A model generated the notes under the pieces. That model saw only the letters and a list, made by a program, of their open reading frames with translations. It did not search any database and was not told the origin of the DNA. Made by a program: the position numbers and the translations under genes. Below, one piece after another: positions 12,301 through 24,299 of a stretch of 64,000 bases of DNA. Position 1 is the stretch's first letter; every line of letters begins with the position of its first letter. Source of the DNA: Undaria pinnatifida (Eukaryota > Sar > Phaeophyceae > Laminariales > Alariaceae); assembly GCA_012845835.1 (NCBI GenBank), contig JABAKD010000011.1, forward strand, positions 11,909,865 through 11,973,864, read 5' to 3'.

Positions 12301-15300
12301 TAGCATCAACTAGTTCATTCTTTTCGGAGTTAGAGGGGTCGATGTCGCGGCGAGTAGCACAAAACTTGGAAAACCAAGTGTGGAACAGCTGGAAGGAGTA
12401 AACGCGAGCGAGCTGATCGACGTTATGGAGTTGATCATCGGATGTCCTCGAGCGGAGTATTTCGAAGGGCCAGTGCGTTTGTTTATTGGAAAAGGGACTC
12501 TAAAGTTCAATAGTATCTAGTTGATTCGTAGTCACCATTGTCACTACGCCTGAGTACACTTAGTACCCCGTTCCAGAGGCAACATGCGGGGAAATCCGGT
12601 GTGTTCCTTCTCGCCGCATGTTGTGCCTCTCCGCGATTCTAAAGGCAACATGCGGGGAAATCCGGTGTATTCCTTCTCGCCGCATATTGTGCTTCTCCGC
12701 GTCTAAAACAAGATACTTGTGAAATGGTGTACTCATGCGTAGTGACCACGAATCGACTAGATACTGGTGGACCTAAATATTCGAATATTTTTTCGTGTTT
12801 GGAAGGGGGCTACCGGAGCTCGTCGACACCACTCTATTGCCACCGAGTTCGCACACGTCTTTGTCCAGTAAGCCGCGTGTTGGATGTTGGTGGTGGGCGC
12901 GGTACCTAAACGCGGGCCAGCCCCCCCCAAAGAAAAAACAGGCGTGTTTGGTATCCCACATGATACCGTTGTGCTCATGACCCGCCCCCCGTATATCCCT
13001 TTGTTTTTCCCCGAACAGGCTCGCGACGAGTACGCCAAGGGCGGGGCGCTGTCGATCAGGGGCTCTTCGGTGACCGCAAGCGGTTGCTCCTTCGTCGGCA
13101 ATGAAGCCTTAGCCGTGGCAGAGGCCTCAGCAGGCGAGGGAAATTGATCGCAGTTTGCGGTATTGACTTTGTTGTACCCCGTGGTACAGTTCATAACACC
13201 GGTACCTAGTATGTGAACTACTGTAGACTATGACATCAGCGACAGCAGCATCACAGTCGCAGGAAATATCACACCTGGTACGGACATGTATTGAGTTTGC
13301 TGTACTACTTGTGTTGTGCCATGCAGTACATACGGTAAGCCGGTAAATGGTAACTAGGCTATGTCAGGATCGCAGTAGCATTGAATAGCATACCTGGCAA
13401 GGACATGTGCTGAATTTGCTGTATTGCTTTTTGCTGTACTATGTGGAATGATACAGTAGACCGGTAGATAGTAAATAGACTGATAGCACTGCAGTAGTGT
13501 GGCATGTCTGGCAAAAAATAGGCTGTGACACCATTGCAGCAAAGATTAAGTATTTTATATATTATGCCTGGGAACTGCTAGGCTCCCATGACAGCGCTGT
13601 AGTAGTATTATGTGGTTGGTAGTGATGTTTTTTGTTGTTTCGGCGTTTTTGTTGGTTTCTTCGTGCGCTCTTCGTATCAATCCTTATGTTGCTTTGTCTT
13701 GGGTTTGGTCTGGCGCGCCAGATTGTTGACGCTTTGCTTATGTTGATGTTGTGTTTTTATTGGCGTTGTCTTTCTTTCTGTTTAGGTGGTGTTCGTGTTG
13801 TATTTCCCTTGGTGTGTGTTTCTGCTGGTGTTGGGTCTCTTTTGGTGTTGTGTTTCTATTGGTATTGTGTTCTATGCGTGCTGCCTTTCTTTTGGTGATG
13901 TCCTTCAACTGTTTGAGTTTAGTTGGTGTCGTGCTGTGTGCAGGCATCGGCGGGGGGGCATACCTAGACGGCTCGAACGCCACCCTGAGTGACTGCCGCT
14001 TCGAAAGGAACAGCGCCACGGGCAGCGATTTGTTCGGCCAGCTGGCTTCCTTCGGCGGAGGGCTGGCGACGCGCGGTCCCCTGTGTCTCACGAACATCAG
14101 GTGATGGTGTTCCGATGCCGCCGGGTACCTTTTGTGTGTGTGTGTTTTTTTAGTTTCATGGCACGAGCTGTTATCGTGTTATCGTATCCTGTATAAGTTT
14201 CGTTTTCTTTGACGTTGATGCGTTGCACATCCTTTCGCCCCTCACACAAGTATAGTTTTTGCTCTCTCCTTGTTGTATTTTTCTTCCCCTCGATATCCGG
14301 GTGTTTTCATTATCGCCCGCGACCTTGTCTCCTATCGAATTGCCTTGTTCATCGTACTACTGTACCTTATTACACGCTGCTGTGCTGTGCTGCTGTCGCT
14401 CTTGGGTGTTAAGCGAAGCGGACGTTTGACGACGGGTTCCATTCTTTTTACAGAAATAACACCTTCAACCCAGCTGCGAGAACAAGGATTGCGCTGAAAA
14501 ACTCGTATTTGTCGGGGTGTGTGATACTTCGATCGCGAGTGCTACATTGTACAGCGTTTTTTTTTTTTTCAAGCTTTGGTGTCCCCTTTCCTGAGATGTA
14601 ATGTAGTACACTCGTTTGCTCCGTTTCCACTTGGTTCTTGATTCACTTGACCCCCCCGCCCGCGCCATCCCAAAGCCAACGTGCTCCGTCCCGTTTTTTT
14701 AGAGATGCGAGAGTCTATGGTCTCAAGACTGCGGCCATGCATGATAACGAATACTCCCCCCGCTTCACCTCCTCACCCTCACTCCGCGTCTACGCTTCAC
14801 AGCGATTCCAGCTTCGTCACGAACGTGGCAGGTAAAGGAGGTTCCGGTGGCGGCATCTGGGTAGAGGACGGGGCTAGGGCTGTCCTGGCTGACACGGAAC
14901 TCGTCAACAATACCGCTATGTCCAGCTACACGCACAAGGCTGCGGGCGGTGGTGTGGCCGTGTCCGCCTCGGCAAGCCTGTACATGACCGAGGGATGCAG
15001 GCTGACAGGAAATGTTGCTGGGCCGGAGGTGCGATGTTAAATGAGTGCGCCGAGAGGGGACGACCCAGCTTTAGATGTGGCCGGGAAGCGCACGATGTAT
15101 TGATTTCCCGTCATCGTTCACCTGACCAGCGTCCGGCACCCCCAGCCATCTAGGTCGCCTATATATTTGACACCACGATGATTTGTTATATAGCTGAAAG
15201 AAAGGAACGAGGGAAGCACGCGTTTGCCGCGTGTCACGGGCCGAACAACGGTCCGCGCGCGTGTACAGTATTGCCGTCTCGGGTCCCACGCGAAACATGT

Positions 15301-18300
15301 GTTGTATTTCATGTCCACGTGGCTCTTATCCACCGCCCCCCTGCGTGGTTGGAGATACCTGGTAGGGTGTAAGAGTTATGCCTGGGTAGGGGTTGCGCTT
15401 ATGGGCTTCACTGATGTTTTTGCCCGGTTGAACTACCCAAGTGGGGAACTATTGGTTAGCATAATGATTTTACGAGTACGTGTGTTTTAGGACTAGCGCA
15501 AACCTGGTAAAAACGTTATTCGAGTTGCGCGAACGAATGCCTTCGAAGTCACGTTGCGTGTGTTAGTAGCTCAGAAAATTGTTAGAATCTGCCACTGACC
15601 TAGCGTGGGATGACTCCCAAGTGCTCCGTCCTGACTTTGTGGGGATGCGGGGGTCTATGGTCCTACGGACTGTACAGCCATGCGTGTTACAATGGTTGCA
15701 CCCCCCCCCCCCCGCCATGTCACATCTCAGGACGTCGGAGCGTCAAACCCTTCGTGTCTTTCGGGGGAAGGGGGTGCGATTTATTCCGCTGGATCAGGCG
15801 TAACCTTGGAAGGCGTGTCTCTTATGGGGAACCGGTGCGAGACGGGAGCTCTGGACGCTGGCTGCTCGGGTGGCGCGATAAGTATTACAGGCCGAGGGCC
15901 CTCCTCCGTGGCGGCGGTTTCAGGTGCGGCGCATGGTTATGCTGGTTCGGGAAAGAGAGAGAGGGCTGTACCTGGTGTATATAGAGAGGTAATGAAAGAG
16001 ACAGCTATAGAGAGGCAGAGAGCGACCGATAAAGAGGTAACAAGAGAAATATTAAGAGAGAGAGCATGAGAGAGCTAGAGAGAGCTAGAGAGAGCTAGAG
16101 AGAGCCAGAGAGAGAGAAAAGAGATATTGATATAGGTCGCGTCTTCCTTTCGAGGCTTCTTTGCTGTGGCGGGATTACAGACGAGGCGCTGGACCATGCT
16201 GGTAGCGGTGCGATGCCAGAGAGTGCGAGAGTGCGAGAGCTAGACGCGTGGTACGAGGGGTGCACCCAAGTTGTTCTGACGGTGGTCGCTTGAGGAGGTC
16301 GATAACTCACCCGAGAACTGACTTTGATCAAACTGAAAGAGCAACGCGATGAACGATCCCATGGCTTAGGTATACAATGGGCATTCCAACGATATTGCGT
16401 AATCCGTTCCAGTAGTTTGGAAACCCCGTGATTCAGAAGTAGTTGGGCCAAAAAGCGCCACAGCTCCTTCGTTGCAGCACGCGTCGCTAGAGAAAAAGAG
16501 AGGGACAGACACAACCACACAGCGAGAGAGGGAGAGAGAGAATCGGGACGGGTTGCGTTGAGATGGTAGGATGAACGGCTGCAAGAGGCGGAGGCTGCCG
16601 GGGCAAGATGCTTCGGTTGGCTGCACCGAGCAGGCTTTTGTTCGTTCCTGTTTTAACCCCTAGACGTTTCGGCCTGGACGAATGTTAGCGACCGCTGTTG
16701 CGCGCGTGGTTAGTGTTTAGATATAATACCTTTGTGCGGAGACGGCGTGAACAAGTGCTGCACGTTACCTGGACGTTAAGTGCTTATTTGTTGCTCTGTT
16801 GACCTCGTTGATGTCATGGTCTGGCGTTTTTCGTCGCCCCGCCGCGCCCCCCTTCACCCGCTGATGACGCCATCTGACGATTCTCGTTACATCCGTCGCC
16901 CCCCCCCCCCGCTTCCCGCTCCTGGTTCTGTGGGATACCGCGTGCCTAGCCGCTATCGAAGGAGCAGCGTTCGACGGGTGCCTGTTTGAAGGAAATGAGG
17001 CTTGGGGAGCGGCCACCAACAGCGTCTACAGCGGTGCCGGACAGGTCTGGCTGGCTCCGCTATCCCCGCGATTTAGGTCATTCCTACCGAACGCACAATT
17101 CACGTTTTTCTTTTTGGAACATGGCGTTAGATCACGTTTATAAATTAAAACAAGTAAAACAAAAATTGTTCCCACGAATGATGACATCGATTTTTATGTT
17201 ATTTTTTTCACAACTTTCGTTGCCACGATTTTTGAGAAAGATCACGGTTCGCGGCACTGTCACATCTTGTTTTTTCACTACTGGTGACATTGTTTTGTTC
17301 GCTAGGGAATGGCCCTTACTGCTGCAGGTAGCGGTTGTGGTTGTGACCTCCGCCCAGCTTTCACTCCGACGAAAATTCAAGCCCGTGAACGCGTCATAGA
17401 TATCTATCGAGTTACACTACACTTTAGCAGTCGTACAGTAGGGGTCCCCCAACAAGGCGGTCTGGGTAAGGCAGTAAGGCGGTAGGTATCCCGATACAAG
17501 GCGGTCAAAATCGCTTGGCACAACTGGGGAAGGAATAGCACTACAGTACTAATAACCCGGAACGAATAAGGTGAATAAGGTGACTTCCCCCAACAAGGCG
17601 GTCATATGTATCTAGAACACTCTCCACCGCCTTACTGGTTACTGGGAGACCCCTGGTGTACTGGAAAAATAAACTACTCTAATTCCAAGTAATTTATCCA
17701 GAATAATGTGGGTGCGGCTCTAAAGAGGTTAATATGTCACCCCGAGTAACGTAGCGCAAGGAGATAATCTTCCCCGTACCCGCCACCCCTTGTCCGTACC
17801 GCCTACTTTGTGCAACGCTAGGGTGGAGCAGTGGCGATACGCTTCGCGTTTCCTACCTTCACCGCGTGCAACTTTACCGGGAACTCGGCGGAGGGTGGTG
17901 GAGGCGCGGCACCCGCGACGGGGGGTGCTGTTCTGTTGTTCCTTTCGCGTGGAACCGCCTCCGCGGACCAAGTGGAAACCCCGACATTCGTGAGTTCTTC
18001 GCTAGGCTTGGACCCATGAAGGTCGCATGTTTTTCGTATGAATTGATTATGTTTTCGAGGGCACTCGCATACGCGTTGTATAGACTTCAGAGTACTTCAG
18101 CGAATTTGAAGTAAAATCCGTTGAAACTTGGGCCCCTTTTTGATGTAAATTACGCGACTTTTGCACAACTCACATACAATCAGGGAGGAAAGCTCGATGG
18201 ATCAAAAGTCTACGCTTGGCTACGCTTGGCCCTTTTTTTTGCGCGGGCATGGTTACGGCGAACACTACCATAGACGTTCAATAACCGGCAGGCAGTGTAT

Positions 18301-21300
18301 TGGGCTCCGTATAGAGCTGCACTGTGTGCAGGGTGGACGCGCTGTAGCCTAGAGCCCTCTGCAAAGGGTACCTGTCCTGCTTAGAAAAAAATGCAACCGG
18401 ACAGCAAGGTTTTTCGCCGCAATGGTCTGCCGCGCACCGAAAAATGCACCGGCGCAGTAAATGCTAATGTTTCAGACTAACTTAGCACACTACTGTTCAT
18501 TTTTTATGGATGGCTCCTCGTGTCACCGCGTTTTCCGCGTGGATCGTGTGCTACTATTGCTAGGCCTTTCACGCCCGATTCGTCGACGGCGTTGACGGGG
18601 CGAATAAGGCCGCGACCTTGGAAAGGAGGCGCAACGGCTTCGTCGTATCAACTTTGCCGCGGTTGTTCTCACAGTAACTCATCGTTGCCATAATCTTGTC
18701 TGTGCTCTCAGGACAGGCACAGATAACTCTGGGGTCGAAGAATACCTTGACGGCTTACGTTGGTACGCATGCCCCTCCCCATATGCCCCTCCACCTGTAA
18801 CCGACTAACCAATCAACCCCCTTTGATCGTGGATCCTGTATATAGCCAACCCCTATCCCCGCTGTTTGGCCCTCCAAGGTAAATTGCGTGTTCGAGGCCA
18901 ATCGCGCGGGGCCGAAAGTCCTGGAAGGTGTCAACACCGGGGACGGGAGTGCGCCGGAAAGCGGGAGAAAAGAACAGGGGCACGGCATTGGAGGAGCCGT
19001 GGCGGCCATCGCGTCGTCTCCCGTTCTCGTTGGCTGCTCCTTCACGAATAACACCGCGGTTGCAAGTTTTCCATCTCCTGGAGTCGGTGAGAGTGGCGTG
19101 GGGGAAGTTTTTATTCCAGGGTTCTTGCGAGGGCTTACGATATCGGCGATGCGCGCCTGGTCGATCCGCCAGCACGGTTCGATTTCCCAACCCTAGCCCT
19201 AACCCTGTTGCTCAGCACAAGCGTAGTGTATCGGACTCACACTTGCTGGCTGTCTACTCTCGGTAAAATTCAAGGAAATACCGTTCTGGACGAAAGCATA
19301 GGGACCTTTGGGGTATTATTATGAATATCAAATGGTCGTTATATTTAAGCCCAGAGTGGTACGTGAGAGCGCCGCGGACTTGAAGGCCACTGTTTGGACG
19401 ACTGTCACCGAAGCTCCCATAGTACACGCTAGTCGTTGGGCCCCAACAACCTCCGACCAGTGTCATGCATACATGTGTATTGTGGCGGCGATTATCGCCT
19501 TAAATTATACCCCCCCACTCCCCCCCCTCCCCCCCCCGGAGGACGTGGATACAAATATGTGCCCGGGTGGCACAACAATAGAGAGTAGGACTCACATAAT
19601 AGGATAATGTGAAATATATACAATGAGGAACGGGATGCGTTAGAGGAGATGAGGAAATTAGACGTATGTGACATGGAGGAGTTTGGTAGACTAGAGAGTA
19701 GCGAGAAAATGATCGCTATCCTGGGAGATAGATGGTGGCCGCAGACGCCGAATCAGGACGTAGATAGGATAAGTGGACAGTTTCTATGTAGTATAGAAGA
19801 AGCGTGATGAGCGCCCAAGTGTTGGAGTTGTTTTTATTAGGAGTAGGAACGGTGCTCCGTCTCGAAAAGGATGCTCCGTCCCGCCATAGTAGGGATGCGA
19901 GGGTCTATGGTCATACGACTACGGCCATGCTCAAACTGAGTACCCCCCTCCCCCCCCCTTCGTCTCAGCAGGGGAACGAGACGCAAGAATACGCGCTCCA
20001 ATGTCAGGCGCCAACCCTTCGTTCGGGGGGGCTATGGTGCTCACTAGCGACTGCTCGGGGACTCGATTGGACAACTGCACCCTGAGCGGAAACGCTGCGG
20101 TTAACGGCGTTGGCGGCGACTTGGCCGTGCTCGCCGCGCCATCTGGCAAGTGAGGAAAAATGATCGGGTTCCGGGGGTCAGTGGACGGCGTAAAGCCTTT
20201 CCCTATTAATGCAAAATGTACCCCATGTTGTATTGAAGTTGTTTGTCCCCCACGTACTGTGTGCGGTTCCCACGCGGTTGAAGAACGGATTTTTTGTTTT
20301 TTGTACTGTAAACATTACCTCACTCGGAATTCCGAATTATTTGTCCCCGAAACAGCGAGTATTCTTCCAAAGAGGTGAACCTCTTGAGAGGTTCATCTCA
20401 GCTTAATCCCTTTTGGAAGTATACTCGCTATTCCGGAGACAAACGGTTCGGACTTTCAAGGGTTGCACACCTTGGTGCGATCGACCCCCTTTACCCCGAA
20501 AGTGCGGAGGTTGGGGGCGTTGAGGGTAATGCGGGTGGGTAGACGGAAAAAGCGTGTGGGGCTAGCTGTTCAGGGGCTGGTGGAGGGAGGTGTCCATGTC
20601 TCGTTTATGACAGCAGCACCGTATACCTGGTTGCACGCGAGATAGTGCTACCCTTGAGATGAATTTCGGAGCCGGTCTCCTCCAAAGCGAGGGGGGCGGA
20701 CATAACGAAAATGGAGGCTTTGGGAACATCTCGTCGTCTAGATATTGAAAAATATTGCCGTTGACGCATCGCTCATCTTTGCACTCCTCCCGCTGTAGAG
20801 AACACCAGCTTGGAAGTTTGTCGGGGGCGAGGGGGGGGGGGGGGGGGGTGTACTCGTTTCATGCGTAGCCGTAGCCTTAAGACCATTGGTCCTCACATCG
20901 TTACAATGCCGGGACGGAGCACGTAGGATTTTCACGGACCAGGCAGACATCGCGTGCACCAAACGCGAAGCGCCGTGAGGTGTTCGGCGAGTCGCAGGAA
21001 GGGTGAACTGCAGCCTGCTACGTAAGACCCACTTGTGACGCGGAAGTCCGCAGCTTGTGCGTACCTTGTTGCATATTGGGGGGGAGGGGGCGGGGTGTTA
21101 TGTTTCGTGTTGTAGGTAGCGGTAAGTGTGTGGTGACAAGGGCGACCCGACGCATCGAAGACGTGGTGCCGTGCGTGATGTCGACATATACGTGGAATAG
21201 TTTGGTGACTCGTTCCGCCTCTATCTGCTGGAGCATTTATGACATGACCCAGCTTCGGCAAAATGGCTGATGATTCACCCTAACTCCTCGATGCACCTTC

Positions 21301-24265
21301 CTTCCCAGAAAATTCCCAGTTAGCAGGGGTTACGGTTAGGGTTAAGGTTAGGGTTAGGGTTTAAAGTCTAGCACAGTTTAAGTTTTTGTTGAAGCCGCGC
21401 CAAGGTCCATGCACCCGTCGCTTGTTTGTGGGCCACCGCTTATCTCAGGCACCGAAAAAAATGAAAACAAGATGCCGAGCGCTTGTGAAGGCATTTGATG
21501 TGCTTGCAAATGCGCCGTAGCCCGTTTTGCAGCTCTCCTCGCCTGAAGCACACCTCATCTGAGGGTCTTTCCAACGCCGTTGGTTTATAATTTTGTGCGT
21601 TACAGTAAAATTCTTTGTATGTCTAGGCCGTGGGATTGTTCATGGAGTTGAGCTTTTACAGTCATAATTTAGGCGAGGTAGGGAGGTCGTAAAATCAACA
21701 CCTTAAAATATGTCAGGCGCTAGCCCTAACTCTTAAAGTCTTGCTGTCCGTTGACGTATGTAGCTTAGCGCGTGTTGCGGAGTAGAGCGATCGTTTCTAA
21801 TACCCCGGTCATTCATGCACCCCTCTTGTCTCCCGCGACCGATCGCCACCACCGTGGCCTGTGACAGGCGAATATCATCGTCGTCCTCGCTCGCCGCGTT
21901 CCCGAGGGTCGTGCTTCCGGCTTTCTCTAGGGATCCCGAAGCGAATGCAGCACGTCCCGTCGAAGCAGGTGCAGCGGTAGAAGCTGAGGCTGAAGCAGAT
22001 CTTCCAACACGTTCTGCTGAGACTGATGCAGCAGGAGAAGCTAAATCAAGAGAGTTGTCAGGAGCAGAAGTTTTGGTGGTTGCTTCGAAAGGCGTCTCAG
22101 GACACGCCATGGCGATGGCAGCACACTCTGCCGGATCAGGTGTTTCTGGACACCCTATAGCGATGGCAGCACACTCCGCCGAAGCAGATGTATCAGCAGA
22201 AGCTGAAGCAGAAGCAAGAGCAAGAGCAAACCTTGGAGTAGAACAAGAAACAGAAGAAGGCGGTACAGCTCGTCAGATGGGTTCGGGTTTTTCATCCGCG
22301 GCGGCGACTGCCGTTGCTGTTTCGGAAGGCGTTACCGCGACCCTGTCAGACTGCGTATTTCGCCCGGCCCTACCTCAGAGAGGTCCCGCTGTCCCTTGGG
22401 CCGACGGGAGGTCGGAGACGAAGGAATCTCCGTTTTTGTTTGTCTTGGACGGGGGGACGGTGGAACTCGTTTCCCCTGTTTTCGAGGCCGCGGGGCAGGC
22501 GTTTGTGGCACAGGTGCGGTTAGTTTGTCGTAGTACAGTAGAATTGATTGTAGTACAAAAAGTAGAATTGCTGAGAAATCCGTGGACGTCAGTGCGACGG
22601 TGCCCCTGTGTGTCCCCGCCCCCTCTTTCTGAGTCGCTCCAAGGTGTAGCGCCCTAACGGCTCGTGACTCCCTTTGCTCATGCGATTCCCAAGCCCTGGC
22701 TCGTCAAGCGTCGACCGAACAATCGTGGAATGGTACCGGTCGATAAACGGGAACCCTGCCTACCGTACCGTATAGAGACCCCCCCTCTTGTTCCGCCGAC
22801 CGGTGCTGCAGTCCGCACTCGCACGCTTTTTTCATGATTTCGAACATTACCGATGTGTGCTTGTATCGTACGCACGTTTTTTTTTTTTTTTTTTATTCTT
22901 GTCCTCCGGCGGATGGGAAAAATAAAGCTTTAGCTCAAATTTGTTTTTTTTTGTGTTGGTCTTTGTACCCCCACCGAAGACCTGGTGACGCTTTTATTGC
23001 GCCCGATTGGCTGAAAACAATTTCCGAAGGTTGGCTTTCCGTTGACGGCTGTCGCTGTGCTTATTTCGTAAAGCCCAGAGGTACGCCGCTCTTTGCTCTC
23101 CCACCCACGCTCGTCCACGCGAACGCCGTGCCAGACATTTACTCTTTGCGGTGAGAAGCTCCCGATAATGCCGGTTATATAGTGCCACTGCTCTCTATAG
23201 TGCCAGTGAGACAATACTATTTGCAGTGTGGGGTTCCCGATAGTGCCAGTTGAATAGTGCCACTGCTCTAGATAGTGCCAGTGAGACAATACTCTTTACA
23301 GTGGGGTTCCCCGATAGTGCCGGTTGAATAATGCCACTGCTCTCTATAGTGCCAGTGAGATAATACTCCTTACAATGGGGGTTCCCCGATAGTGCCGGTT
23401 GAATAGTGCCACTTCTCTCTATGGTGGTGCCGGTGAGACATTGCGCTTACTGTGCCCCCCCCCAATAGTACCGGTTAAATAGTGCCACTGCTCTCTATGG
23501 TGCCGATGGAATCGCTTGGCATGACTTGAACCCTTTGTAATAACTCTATAGCGATCCTATTCTCAATAGTGCCGGTGCCCTGAACAGTGCCGGTATATTG
23601 GGCTGGCCCATGCCGGCACTATTGAGAGTCCCCGTCTGTACCAAATCCTATGCATGTGTCGAGATTCGTTGGTTCAGGTTGTACCGCATTTAGCTCAGGT
23701 TACACGAGTCTGACCATTGATTCAGGTTGTACCGCATTTAGCTCAGGTTACACGAGTCAGACATATTTGTTCAGGTTGTACCGCATTTAGCTCAGGTTGC
23801 ACGCCGACCCAAGCACAACAAGCACAACCTCTTTGCGTTTTTTTTACGTCGTATGTGGCTCAAGGTCGACCCGCCGGCCGTCTCCGAGGACGGTGAAAGT
23901 AGCGCTTGTCATCTGCGCATCGTCGATGGGCCACCCGCTGCCGCGACAGGTAGCGGTGGTGGCGGAAATGGCGGCAGTCGATACTGGGACAGCGGCGCGA
24001 AGCTATCGGTCGTGTCGGTGGGGGGGAAAGTCTCCCTGGTAGGTCACGCTGGTAATGACACGACTATGGCTGTGACCGACGAAGAGCGAAAGCTGGGGAA
24101 GGGGGCGGCGGGCCCCCCTGTCTCTCCCCGTACCATCCAAGACTTGATCCTTCTTGGAGGGCAGTTGCTCCTGCAGGGGGACAATGGAGGGCGCAACGGT
24201 GTTACCGTAGAAAGGTCTGCCAGGGTTCGCAGGACCTACATATCTTCCGACTCTACTGCCACCGC

Positions 24266-24299
<34 letters not shown>

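Noticed and set aside
22985..23152. Exon-like frame ([20 protein letters not shown]) followed by a GTGAGA donor
   Set aside because: Acceptor and donor give phase 2 on both sides, while exons 15 and 16 need phase 0. It also begins just beyond a retroposon fragment. RNA evidence could revive it as an alternative exon.
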